Shown here piece after piece: positions 1 to 10,851 of a stretch of DNA of 64,000 bases (position 1 is the stretch's first letter; each line of letters starts with the position of its first letter). Under the pieces are notes generated by a model, which saw only the letters and a list, made by a program, of their open reading frames with translations, did not search any database and had not been told where the DNA came from. This DNA is from Shinella sumterensis (GTDB lineage: Bacteria > Pseudomonadota > Alphaproteobacteria > Rhizobiales > Rhizobiaceae): positions 620,912 to 684,911 of the forward strand of contig NZ_MYFN02000002.1 of NCBI RefSeq assembly GCF_004514425.2, given 5' to 3'. The position numbers were made by a program, and so were the translations under genes.

Positions 1-2873
<2,873 letters not shown>

Positions 2874-3114
2874 ATCTCTATCCGTTCTTCCGCTTTGCCG
2901 CGTGCGCGAAAAACCGGCATGGCGATGGGTTCACCGGGCCGGGCGCGCAAAAGTGGTCTTTCAAGGCTAGAAGCGGCTTATAGGCAAATGCAGGGGCGAG
3001 CGGAACCCCGAAAATTGCCCCGTCGACAGGAAAAATGCGGCGCGCCGGATCAGCCGCTCGGGGCGGCGGCGGGAGGGTGCGCGCTCCCCGCGCCGGAGCG
3101 GGGAGCGACGGGCC

Positions 3115-3921
3115 TCAATTCTTCGCCAGAATGGCCGGCAGTTCGGCGAGGATGCCGTCGCGGGCGCGCAGGCTGGTGCGCGGTTCCTGCTTCTTCTCGT
3201 CCTGCAACAGACGGGCGAAAACGACGGTGCGGTCGTCGCGCCGCGCCCAGCCGACATACCAGCCCCAGGGCCTCGCATAATCGAAATTGCCGTCCGCCTT
3301 GCGGGGATAGGCCATGCCGGTCTTGCCCTGCACGCGCCAGCCGTCGGCAATGTCCTTTCCTTCGACGATCTCCATGGCCGCGTCCATGGCGTCGGCGGAG
3401 ACGGGCAGTTCGTGATTGACGAGCTTGGCCAGGAACGCGACCTGCTCGCGCGGCGATATTTTCAAAGAGGACGCGATCCAGGCCCGCTCCAGCCCGTTGT
3501 CCTTGCCGGGATCGCCCGTCATGTCGCCATTGCCGTAGCCGAAGGCATCCGCATAGTCGCGCAGCTGCTCGTAGCCGAGGAATTCGGTGATGCGCTGCGA
3601 ATACCAGACGACCGAAAATTCCATCCAGCGCTTCGGCGTTGTCGGCTGGCGCCAGTTGTCGCCGCCCCAGTCCGGATAGCCCTTCATGAAGGGCAGGACC
3701 GGTTCCTCCGCATTTTCCAGAAAGCCGGCGTCGTAGCCCATCACGGCGAGCGGCACCTTGAAGGTGGAGGCGGGCGTCACGCGCGTCTTGCAGTCGCCCT
3801 TCTCCAGAATCACCGCGCCGTCTGCGGCATCGGTCACGATGGTACAAATAATGCGGGCTTCGGCCGGCGTGCAGAGGCTTGCAGCCAGCAGGGCGCCGGC
3901 CGCGAAAAGACGGATATCCAT
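3115..3921 (-). CDS. Class D (OXA-type) serine beta-lactamase
   Basis: Periplasmic enzyme that hydrolyses beta-lactams. The protein has 268 residues, with an N-terminal signal peptide ending near AEA (about residue 22). The class D active-site set is complete: S52-T-F-K55 (nucleophile and carbamylated lysine), S103-V-V105, Y129-G-N131 and K200-T-G202, followed by the W-Y-V-G-W segment. I chose the ATG at 3921 because AAGGA lies seven bases upstream; a GTG directly before it at 3924 is the alternative. It is transcribed divergently from an AmpR-like LysR regulator 110 bp away, which suggests inducible expression. The stop is 241 bp upstream of carB on the same strand. Which drugs it hydrolyses cannot be read from the sequence. 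Confidence 0.93.
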   Translation of the reverse strand: MDIRLFAAGALLAASLCTPAEARIICTIVTDAADGAVILEKGDCKTRVTPASTFKVPLAVMGYDAGFLENAEEPVLPFMKGYPDWGGDNWRQPTTPKRWMEFSVVWYSQRITEFLGYEQLRDYADAFGYGNGDMTGDPGKDNGLERAWIASSLKISPREQVAFLAKLVNHELPVSADAMDAAMEIVEGKDIADGWRVQGKTGMAYPRKADGNFDYARPWGWYVGWARRDDRTVVFARLLQDEKKQEPRTSLRARDGILAELPAILAKN

Positions 3922-3953
3922 CACGGTTTCCTTGAATTCTGAATGGCTTGCGT

Positions 3954-3968
3954 ATTGTGGATAGCAAT
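3954..3968. promoter_or_regulatory. Candidate LysR/AmpR operator between bla and its regulator
   Basis: The divergent intergenic region contains ATTGTGGATAGCAAT, an ATTG/CAAT inverted repeat that fits the T-N11-A rule for LysR-family sites. A second dyad, TGATC-N16-GATCA, lies at 3968-3993. That these are AmpR-like binding sites is inferred from position and symmetry. Confidence 0.45.
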
Positions 3969-4031
3969 GATCTGATGCCGGGACAAAAGATCAATACTGG
4001 TCTCAGCCATTAGGAAAATTGGGGCATTGCC

Positions 4032-4919
4032 ATGGTTCGGCCCTATCTGCCGCTGAACGCGTTCCGCGCCTTCGAGGCGTCGGCACGTCATCTCTCCTTC
4101 ACCCGCGCCGCCATCGAGCTGAACGTGACGCAGGCGGCGGTCAGCCACCAGGTGAAGAGCCTGGAGGAACAGCTGAACGTCGTGCTCTTCAAGCGGCTGC
4201 CGCGCGGGCTGATGATCACCGCGGAGGGCGAGAGCCTGTTGCCGGTGCTGCGCGACAGTTTCGATCGCATGGCCGATGTCGTGGAGCGGTTCCGGGGCGG
4301 TCATGTGCGGGAAATCCTGACGGTCGGTGCGGTCGGCACCTTCGCCGTCGGCTGGCTTCTGCCGCGCCTTGCTGCATTTCGCGAGCGCCATCCCTTCGTG
4401 GAAATCAGGCTTTCGACCAACAACAACCGTGTCGACCTCGCGGCCGAAGGGCTCGATTTCGCCATCCGCTTCGGGGCCGGCGCGTGGCACGGCACGGATG
4501 CCGTCAGGCTGTTCGATGCGCCGCTTTCCGTGCTCGCCATCCCCGCCATCGCGCGCGGGCTGAAAACGCCGGAGGACCTGCTCGGCCTGACGCTGCTGCG
4601 CTCCTATCGGCGGGACGAGTGGACGCGCTGGTTCGAGGCCGCCGGCCTGCCGCGCACCCCGCCGCCGCAGAACGCCATCGTCTTCGACACCTCGCTCGCC
4701 ATGATGGAGGCGGTGCTGCAGGGGGAGGGCGTGGGCCTCGCTCCGCCGCTGATGTTTTCCCGGCTGCTTTCGGCCGGCACCGTCGTCCAGCCCTTCGACA
4801 CCAGCGTCGCGCTCGGCAGCTACTGGCTGACCCGCCTGCAATCGCGCAGCCTCACCCCGGCCATGTCGGCTTTCGCGGCATGGCTGGAGGAGACCGTGGC
4901 GGCCGAGGCGCTTGCCTAG
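4032..4919 (+). CDS. AmpR-like LysR-family regulator of the adjacent beta-lactamase
   Basis: 295-residue transcription factor. The N-terminal winged helix (residues about 5-65, with RPYLPLNAFRAFEASARH and the recognition region VTQAAVSHQVKSLEEQL) is very close to AmpR and other GcvA-subgroup regulators. The remainder is a periplasmic-binding-protein-like effector domain. In AmpR systems the effectors are muropeptides that build up when peptidoglycan recycling is disturbed by beta-lactams. The head-to-head arrangement with the class D beta-lactamase matches the classic ampC-ampR layout, so this is probably its regulator. The ATG at 4032 is the first start that keeps the conserved N terminus. 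The 3' end overlaps the convergent alcohol dehydrogenase gene by four bases. Confidence 0.9.
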   Translation: MVRPYLPLNAFRAFEASARHLSFTRAAIELNVTQAAVSHQVKSLEEQLNVVLFKRLPRGLMITAEGESLLPVLRDSFDRMADVVERFRGGHVREILTVGAVGTFAVGWLLPRLAAFRERHPFVEIRLSTNNNRVDLAAEGLDFAIRFGAGAWHGTDAVRLFDAPLSVLAIPAIARGLKTPEDLLGLTLLRSYRRDEWTRWFEAAGLPRTPPPQNAIVFDTSLAMMEAVLQGEGVGLAPPLMFSRLLSAGTVVQPFDTSVALGSYWLTRLQSRSLTPAMSAFAAWLEETVAAEALA

Positions 4920-5947
4920 TCTCGACGTCCTGGCATGACCAGCACCTTCACCTCTCCCGGCCGCGGCGGGTTCGCCAGAGCGTCCGGCAGGGCATCGAGG
5001 CCGATGCGGCGCGAGATCAGCGGCTCGACCCGGATCGTTCCTTCCGCGATCAGGGCGGCGGCGCGGGCATGGGTATCGGGATTGAGGAAGGCGGTCAGCA
5101 CGCGCACTTCCCGGAACAGCAGGTCGAACGGCTCGATGGCGACCGTCTCGCCCTGCGGCATCACGCCGAGAATGACGACGGTGCCGCCGTTGCGCGCCAG
5201 TTTCGGCGCGTCCGCCATGGTCTCCGCCACGCCGGCGCATTCGATGACGACATCCGCGCCGCCGGGAAGCAGGCCATCGGGACCGCCGATACCCTCGATG
5301 ACGTTGCCGCTGCCGGGATCGAAGGACGCGGTTGCCCCGGTTGCTTCCGCCAGCTGACGGCGTGCGGCCTGGCGGGTGACGAGGACGACGGATGTCGCGC
5401 CCGCCAGCCTTGCGAGCTGCACCACCAGCATACCGATGACGCCGCCACCCAGCACTATAACGGAACCGCCCGGCCGGATGCCGGCCATGTCGATGCCGTG
5501 CAGGCAGCAGGCCAGCGGCTCGCAGAACGCGCCATGTTCCGGCGGCAGGGACAGCGGCAGTTCATGGGCCTGCCTTTGCGGCACCAGCACATAGTCCGCA
5601 AAGCCGCCGTCGCGGTGGATGCCGATGGCCTCCAGGTTCTCGCACAGATTGATGCGGCCGCGCCGGCACTGCACGCATCGCCCGCAATGGATGTTGGGAT
5701 TGCCGGTGATGCGCATGCCGGGGCGGAAATCGATGACGGCATCACCGACGGCCTCCACGATGCCGGAGAATTCGTGGCCGAGCGTCACCGGAGGCCTGCA
5801 GGGAAATGTGCCGTGCAGGAGGTGGCGGTCGGTGCCGCAGATGCCGGCGGCTTCGACCCGCACGAGCAGTTCGTCCGGGCCGGGCGAGGGCGTTTCCACC
5901 GCGCGCACGTGAAATTCGCCGATCGCTTCGAGCCGCGCCGCCTTCAT
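4916..5947 (-). CDS. Zinc-dependent medium-chain alcohol dehydrogenase
   Basis: 343-residue MDR-superfamily dehydrogenase that probably oxidises a sugar alcohol or other polyol with NAD(P). Visible features are the catalytic zinc ligands (C37-G-T-D and GHE near residue 58), the four-cysteine structural zinc lobe (HCGRCVQCRRGRINLC, about residues 87-102) and a Rossmann motif GGGVIG near residue 170. The overall pattern resembles sorbitol and threonine dehydrogenases, but the substrate cannot be assigned. It stands alone, convergent with the AmpR-like regulator, and has its own start just upstream of the reductase gene that follows. Confidence 0.88.
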   Translation of the reverse strand: MKAARLEAIGEFHVRAVETPSPGPDELLVRVEAAGICGTDRHLLHGTFPCRPPVTLGHEFSGIVEAVGDAVIDFRPGMRITGNPNIHCGRCVQCRRGRINLCENLEAIGIHRDGGFADYVLVPQRQAHELPLSLPPEHGAFCEPLACCLHGIDMAGIRPGGSVIVLGGGVIGMLVVQLARLAGATSVVLVTRQAARRQLAEATGATASFDPGSGNVIEGIGGPDGLLPGGADVVIECAGVAETMADAPKLARNGGTVVILGVMPQGETVAIEPFDLLFREVRVLTAFLNPDTHARAAALIAEGTIRVEPLISRRIGLDALPDALANPPRPGEVKVLVMPGRRD

Positions 5948-6003
5948 GCCGTCCTCCCTTGTCCTCGCCGCCGATTGGATCGGGGAAGGCGCGCGCGGTC
6001 AAG

Positions 6004-6663
6004 TCATGTCAGGTTGCGGCGGCGCTCCAGTTCGGCCTCGGTCGGCGTGTCGAACTCGAAGGAGCCGGTCGCGACATCGCCGGCGCGGGTATAGCGGCTG
6101 ATGACGATGCCGTTCTGGCTCGTCCTGGAGCTTTCAAGGGTGAGGGCGCGCGGGAAGGAGGCATCGCCGAACAGGCGCTTGCCCTTGCCGAGGATGACGG
6201 GGAAGACGAAGACGTTGATCTCGTCGACAAGGTCGTTTTCGAACAGGGTCCTGAGGAAATCGGGCGAGCCCTGCGTGAGGAGATCCGGCCCGTCGCCGCC
6301 CTTGAGCGCCTTCACGGCCGCGACGGCATCGGCGCCGAGCGTCCGGCTGTTCTGCCAGGTCGTGCGGAAGGCCGGGTTGCGGGTCGCGACATATTTGGTC
6401 ACACGGTCGAAGAGCGGGCCGATCGGGTCGTTCGCATCCGCATAGGGCCAATGGGCCGCGAAGATGTCGTAGGTCTTGCGGCCGAGCAGCAGGTCGAAGG
6501 GGCGGGCGAACAGCTCGTCGATGACGCTGCCCGCCGTCTCGTCGAAATAGGGCGCGACCCAGCCCCCGAAGCGGAAGCCGCCGATGGGATCCTCCTGCGG
6601 CCCGCCCGGCGCCTGCATGACGCCATCGAGACTGATGAATGCACTGACGATGAGCTTTCGCAT
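6004..6663 (-). CDS. Dihydrofolate reductase / RibD C-terminal family protein
   Basis: 219-residue cytosolic protein of the RibD C-terminal-domain family. It begins MRKLIVSAFISLDGVMQAPGG, contains the LLGRKTYDIFAAHWP segment, and ends with the VFPVILGKGKRLFG strand-turn typical of the family. Members are thought to be NADPH-dependent reductases, but most, including this type (YyaP-like), have no proven substrate. I chose the ATG at 6663 because GGAGTAACC lies just upstream; the reading frame stays open further 5' but that extension is not conserved-looking. It runs in the same direction as the alcohol dehydrogenase, 56 bp upstream of it. Confidence 0.85.
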   Translation of the reverse strand: MRKLIVSAFISLDGVMQAPGGPQEDPIGGFRFGGWVAPYFDETAGSVIDELFARPFDLLLGRKTYDIFAAHWPYADANDPIGPLFDRVTKYVATRNPAFRTTWQNSRTLGADAVAAVKALKGGDGPDLLTQGSPDFLRTLFENDLVDEINVFVFPVILGKGKRLFGDASFPRALTLESSRTSQNGIVISRYTRAGDVATGSFEFDTPTEAELERRRNLT

Positions 6664-6885
6664 GGGGTTACTCCTGGCCCTGATCGATGGATGATATCCA
6701 AAGACGATCGATGCGGCGACCGGCCGACAGGGTGGACGAAAAATCTTTGCAGCGCCGCTTCGGAGACGGTGCCGGGCGCTCGCTTTTCGTTTTGCAAGCG
6801 GGCCCGGCACGCCCTATAAGCTGTTGCTGAGGAACGAATTCGTGTCGTGAACGTTCGTCGCCAATTCAATGCGGGGAAATGCGCC

Positions 6886-7818
6886 ATGGAATGGAAAGGT
6901 CGTCGCCAGTCGGACAATATCGAGGACCAGCGCGGAGCCGGGCCTTCCATGGGTGGCGGCAACCCGTTCGGCCGCGGCGGCGGGTTCCGCATTCCCATGG
7001 GCGGCGGGCGTCGTGCCGGCGGCGGCATGAGCATCGGCACGATCATCTTCCTCGTGGTGATCTATTTCATCTTCAAGGCCATGGGCATCGACCTGCTGCA
7101 GGTCATGGGCAATGGCGGCCAGGTCAGCGTGCCCGGTGTCGAGCAGACGGAAAGCGCCAACCGGCGCACCTCGCCGCAGGAAGAGGAAACCAAGGCCTTC
7201 ATGGCGACGGTTCTGGCCGAGACGGAAGACACCTGGAACGGCATCTTCCAGGCGGCCGGCGAGCGCTACGAGGAGCCCAAGATGGTGCTCTTCTCCGGTT
7301 CGGTCCAGTCCGCCTGCGGCTTCGCGTCGGCGGCATCCGGCCCGTTCTATTGCCCCGGCGACCGCAAGGTCTATCTCGACATGAGCTTCTTCGACGAGCT
7401 CGCCAGCAAGTTCGATGCGGCCGGAGATTTCGCCCAGGCCTATGTCGTCGCCCATGAGGTCGGCCATCACGTGCAGAACCTCACCGGCGTGCTGCCGCGC
7501 TTCAACCAGCAGCGCCAGCGCATGAGCCAGGAGGAAGCCAACCAGATGTCGGTCCGCGTCGAGCTTCAGGCGGATTGCTATGCCGGCATTTGGGGCAAGT
7601 ACACGCAGCAGAAGGGCCTGCTGGATGCGGGCGACCTCGACGAGGCGCTGAACGCCGCCACCCAGATCGGCGACGATACGATCCAGAAGCGCATGCAGGG
7701 CTATGTCGTGCCCGAGAGCTTCAACCACGGCACGTCCGAACAGCGCCGCCGCTGGTTCAAGCGCGGCTTCGATACCGGCCGCGTCGATCAGTGCGACACC
7801 TTCAAGGGCGACGTCTGA
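6886..7818 (+). CDS. Neutral zinc metallopeptidase, YpfJ family
   Basis: 310-residue membrane-anchored protein of the YpfJ/zinc metallopeptidase family (Pfam Zn_peptidase). It has a glycine-rich N terminus (MEWKGRRQSDNIEDQRG), one transmembrane helix at about residues 47-65, then a soluble domain with the zinc motif H190-E-V-G-H194 and a C-terminal ERRRWFKRGFDTG-like tail. The ATG at 6886 is preferred: it follows GGGGAAA and gives the family's usual start; an in-frame GTG at 6847 would add 13 residues. Physiological substrates of this family are unknown. A strong hairpin terminator follows. Confidence 0.9.
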   Translation: MEWKGRRQSDNIEDQRGAGPSMGGGNPFGRGGGFRIPMGGGRRAGGGMSIGTIIFLVVIYFIFKAMGIDLLQVMGNGGQVSVPGVEQTESANRRTSPQEEETKAFMATVLAETEDTWNGIFQAAGERYEEPKMVLFSGSVQSACGFASAASGPFYCPGDRKVYLDMSFFDELASKFDAAGDFAQAYVVAHEVGHHVQNLTGVLPRFNQQRQRMSQEEANQMSVRVELQADCYAGIWGKYTQQKGLLDAGDLDEALNAATQIGDDTIQKRMQGYVVPESFNHGTSEQRRRWFKRGFDTGRVDQCDTFKGDV

Positions 7819-7836
7819 TCCCGTCGATCCATCGTC

Positions 7837-7878
7837 AACGAAAACCCTCCGGTCTGCCTGGCCGGAGGGTTTTTCGTT
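7837..7878 (+). terminator. Rho-independent terminator after the metallopeptidase
   Basis: A nearly perfect stem (AACGAAAACCCTCCGG against CCGGAGGGTTTTTCGTT) with a 9-base loop starts 19 bases after the stop codon. The symmetry with A- and T-tracts suggests it may work in both directions. Confidence 0.85.
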
Positions 7879-7993
7879 GGAGCGGGCGGCGATTTGCGAT
7901 GTTCATGGATTGTTTCGCCCGGAAAACTGAAATAGAAGTCGCGGCCTGACATTTCCGCGCCCGATGGCGGGTGTTTTCGTTCGAGGTCTCTTC

Positions 7994-9247
7994 ATGGTCG
8001 ATGCCAGGTCCACCCGGCGCGGGCTCTTTCTCGTCTTCATGATCATGTTCCTCGACGTGATCGGCATCGCCATCGTCGTGCCGGTGCTGCCCACCTATCT
8101 GCACGAACTGACCGGCGACGATATCAGCCAGGCGGCCATCGACGGCGGGTGGCTGCTGCTCGTCTATGCCGGCATGCAGTTCCTCTTCGCGCCGCTCATC
8201 GGCAATCTCTCGGATCGCTTCGGGCGCCGGCCGGTGCTTTTGGCCTGCATCCTGACCTTCGCCATCGACAACCTGATCTGCGCGCTGGCGACGAGCTATT
8301 GGATGCTGTTTGCCGGCCGCGTGCTGGCGGGCATCAGCGGAGCGAGCTTCTCGACGGCCGCCGCCTTTATCGCCGATGTCTCCGACGACGAGACGCGGGC
8401 GAAGAATTTCGGCCTGATGGGCATCGCGTTCGGCACCGGCTTCGTGATCGGACCCGTGATCGGCGGCGTGCTCGGGGAATTCGGCCCGCGCATCCCCTTC
8501 TACGGCGCCGCCGCGATCGCCTTCCTCAATTTCGTCGCCGCCTGCATCCTGCTGCCGGAAAGCCTCGCGCCGAAGAACCGCCGCCGGTTCGAACTCGCCC
8601 GCGCCAATCCGCTCGGCGCGCTGCTTCAGATGCGCAACCATCCCGGCGTGCTGTGGGTGGGCGTCGTGCTGTTCTGCTACGGGCTGGCGCATGCCGTCTA
8701 TCCGGCCGTCTGGCCCTTCGTCGCCGCCTTGCGCTACGGCTGGAGCGAAGGCCAGATCGGCCTGTCGCTCGGCGTCTTCGGCATCGGCGGGGCGCTGGTC
8801 ATGGGCTTCGTGCTGCCGCGCATCGTGCCGCGCATCGGCGAATACCGCACGGCGGTCGTCGGCATCTGCTTTTCCGTCCTCGGCCTTTGCGGCTATGCCG
8901 CGGCCTGGCAGGGCTGGATGGTCTATGTGGTGATCGTGCTGACGGCGCTCGAAAGCCTCGCCGACCCGCCGCTGCGCTCGATAGCGGCGGCACGCGTTCC
9001 GCCATCCGCGCAGGGCGAGTTGCAGGGCGCGCTCACCAGCATATCCAGCATCACCACCGTCATCGGTCCGCTGCTCTTCACCCAGGCCTTCAGCTACTTC
9101 ACCGGCCCGAAGGCGCCGGTCACCTTTGCCGGCGCGCCCTATGCGCTGGCGGCAGCGATCCTGTTCATCGGGCTCATCGTCTTCATCACGACGTTGCGCG
9201 GCGCGGGTGCGGGCCCGAAGGCGAAAACAGCGCCGGAAACGGCTTGA
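7994..9247 (+). CDS. MFS exporter, tetracycline-resistance (TCR/Tet) type
   Basis: 417-residue inner-membrane drug:H+ antiporter with 12 predicted transmembrane segments. The loop 2-3 signature of the TCR group, GNLSDRFGRRPVLL, is intact (around residues 70-83), and helix 5 contains the GxGFVIGPVIGG antiporter motif. This makes it a relative of TetA(class A/C)-type proteins, but chromosomal members are common in rhizobia and the substrate is not predictable. The start at 7994 (MVDARSTRRG) is preferred because GAGG precedes it; an ATG ten codons upstream at 7964 is possible. No TetR-like regulator is adjacent, which argues against a dedicated tetracycline operon. Confidence 0.88.
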   Translation: MVDARSTRRGLFLVFMIMFLDVIGIAIVVPVLPTYLHELTGDDISQAAIDGGWLLLVYAGMQFLFAPLIGNLSDRFGRRPVLLACILTFAIDNLICALATSYWMLFAGRVLAGISGASFSTAAAFIADVSDDETRAKNFGLMGIAFGTGFVIGPVIGGVLGEFGPRIPFYGAAAIAFLNFVAACILLPESLAPKNRRRFELARANPLGALLQMRNHPGVLWVGVVLFCYGLAHAVYPAVWPFVAALRYGWSEGQIGLSLGVFGIGGALVMGFVLPRIVPRIGEYRTAVVGICFSVLGLCGYAAAWQGWMVYVVIVLTALESLADPPLRSIAAARVPPSAQGELQGALTSISSITTVIGPLLFTQAFSYFTGPKAPVTFAGAPYALAAAILFIGLIVFITTLRGAGAGPKAKTAPETA

Positions 9248-9396
9248 AGGCGCTTTCAATCGTGACATTTCGACGAAACCGTGCGGAAGCGGCCTGTTTC
9301 GGGCCGCTTTTCGTCTTTTTGATCAAAGCATCAATTCTATTCGATTGATCGCGGGCGGGACTTGTGATCGGAAGCGATGCGAAAGTGAGAACCACC

Positions 9397-10767
9397 ATGG
9401 ACACCGCATCGCATCACGCCGACAACAGCTGGCGCGCGCATTTCCGCGCAACCTTGACGCTTGGCGTGCCGCTGATCGGCGCCCAGCTCGCGCAGCTCGG
9501 CATCCACACGACCGATGTGGTGATCCTCGGCCGGCTGGGTGCCGCGCATCTCGCGGCCATCGTGCTGGGAAGCCAGTTTTTCTTCACGCTGTTCATTCTG
9601 GGTTCGGGCTTCGCCAATGCCGTCATGCCCATGGTGGCGCAGGCCTATGGCCGGGGTGACACCGTGTCGGTGCGCCGTTCCGTGCGCATGGGCATGTGGG
9701 TGGTGCTGATCTATGCCGCACTGATGATGCCGATCTTCTACAATGCGGAGCGCATCCTGCTCTATGCCGGCCAGAAGCCCGAAGTGGCGGCGCTCGCCGG
9801 CAGCTACCTGAAGATCGCCCATTGGGGCATGGCGCCGGCACTGCTCTTCATGACGCTGCGCGGGCTTGTCAGCGCGCATGGCCGCGCCGGCATCGTGCTC
9901 TATGTCACGATCGTCATCCTGACGGTCAACGCCTTCTTCGCCTATGCGCTGGTGCTCGGCCATTTCGGCTTTCCGGCCTGGGGCATCGAGGGAGCGGCCG
10001 TGGTCTCCTTCGGGGTCAACCTTCTCAGCTTCGTGCTGATTACCGCCTACATCCAGTCGCGGCCCGCCATGCGGCGCTACGAGCTCTTCGTGCGCTTCTG
10101 GCGGCCCGACTGGGCCGCATTCCGGGAGGTCGTGCAACTGGGGCTGCCGATCGGCCTGACCATGCTGGCGGAAGTAAGCCTCTTCACCGGCGCCTCGCTT
10201 TTGATGGGCCGTCTCGGCACGCTGGAGCTTGCCGCCCACGGTATCGCGCTTCAGCTCGCCTCGCTCGCCTTCATGATCCCGCTCGGCCTTGCGCAGGCCG
10301 GCACGGTGCGTGTCGGCGTGGCGCATGGGCGCGGCGATCGTCTGGGTGTGGTGCGTGCGTCCTGGGCGGTGCTCGCCGTCGCCGCGACCATCGCGGTCTT
10401 CGGCGGCCTGCTCTTTGCGCTCGTTCCGCGCGAACTCGCCGCTGTCTTCCTCGACAAGGCCGGCAAGGATTCGGCGGCGGTGCTGGCGATCGCCGGCCCC
10501 TTCGTGGTGGTCGCCGGCCTCTTCCAGCTGGTCGACGGCCTCCAGGCCATTGCCGCCGGCCTGCTGCGCGGCCTTAAGGACACGCGCATACCGATGGTGC
10601 TGGCCCTCATTTCCTATTGGCCGATCGGTTTCTTCTGTGCGTGGTTCCTGGCCTTCCCGGCGGGCTTCGGCGGGGTCGGCATCTGGTTCGGCTTCGTCAG
10701 CGGGCTGGCCGCCGCAGCCGTCCTGCTCAACTGGCGCTTCTACCGCCTCGTGCGGCAGCGGGTCTGA
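9397..10767 (+). CDS. MATE-family multidrug / Na+ (or H+) antiporter
   Basis: 456-residue inner-membrane exporter of the NorM-like MATE family. It opens with the characteristic LTLGVPLIGAQLAQLGIHTTD helix and has about 12 hydrophobic segments arranged as two homologous halves; the second half restarts near GLPIGLTMLAEVSLF. MATE proteins export cationic drugs in exchange for Na+ or H+. The start at 9397 (MDTASHHADNSW) is chosen because the family begins near this point; a GTG at 9364 would add 11 residues. It sits 149 bp after the MFS exporter and converges on carA, with a shared palindromic terminator. Confidence 0.9.
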   Translation: MDTASHHADNSWRAHFRATLTLGVPLIGAQLAQLGIHTTDVVILGRLGAAHLAAIVLGSQFFFTLFILGSGFANAVMPMVAQAYGRGDTVSVRRSVRMGMWVVLIYAALMMPIFYNAERILLYAGQKPEVAALAGSYLKIAHWGMAPALLFMTLRGLVSAHGRAGIVLYVTIVILTVNAFFAYALVLGHFGFPAWGIEGAAVVSFGVNLLSFVLITAYIQSRPAMRRYELFVRFWRPDWAAFREVVQLGLPIGLTMLAEVSLFTGASLLMGRLGTLELAAHGIALQLASLAFMIPLGLAQAGTVRVGVAHGRGDRLGVVRASWAVLAVAATIAVFGGLLFALVPRELAAVFLDKAGKDSAAVLAIAGPFVVVAGLFQLVDGLQAIAAGLLRGLKDTRIPMVLALISYWPIGFFCAWFLAFPAGFGGVGIWFGFVSGLAAAAVLLNWRFYRLVRQRV

Positions 10768-10803
10768 TGGACGGCGCGCACTGACGTGTATTCACAAACT
10801 GAA

Positions 10804-10829
10804 AAGGCCCCGGACATGTCCGGGGCCTT
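10804..10829. terminator. Bidirectional terminator between the MATE gene and carA
   Basis: A perfect 26-base palindrome (half AAGGCCCCGGACA) lies between two converging genes. It is flanked by A-rich sequence on the left and a CTTCCTGTTT run on the right, so it can end transcription from both sides. Confidence 0.75.
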
Positions 10830-10851
10830 CCTGTTTCCGTAGGTCGGAACC

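Noticed and set aside
7994..10767. MFS and MATE genes as a dedicated tetracycline or multidrug resistance operon
   Set aside because: They are separated by 149 bp, have no linked TetR/MarR regulator, and resemble general chromosomal exporters.
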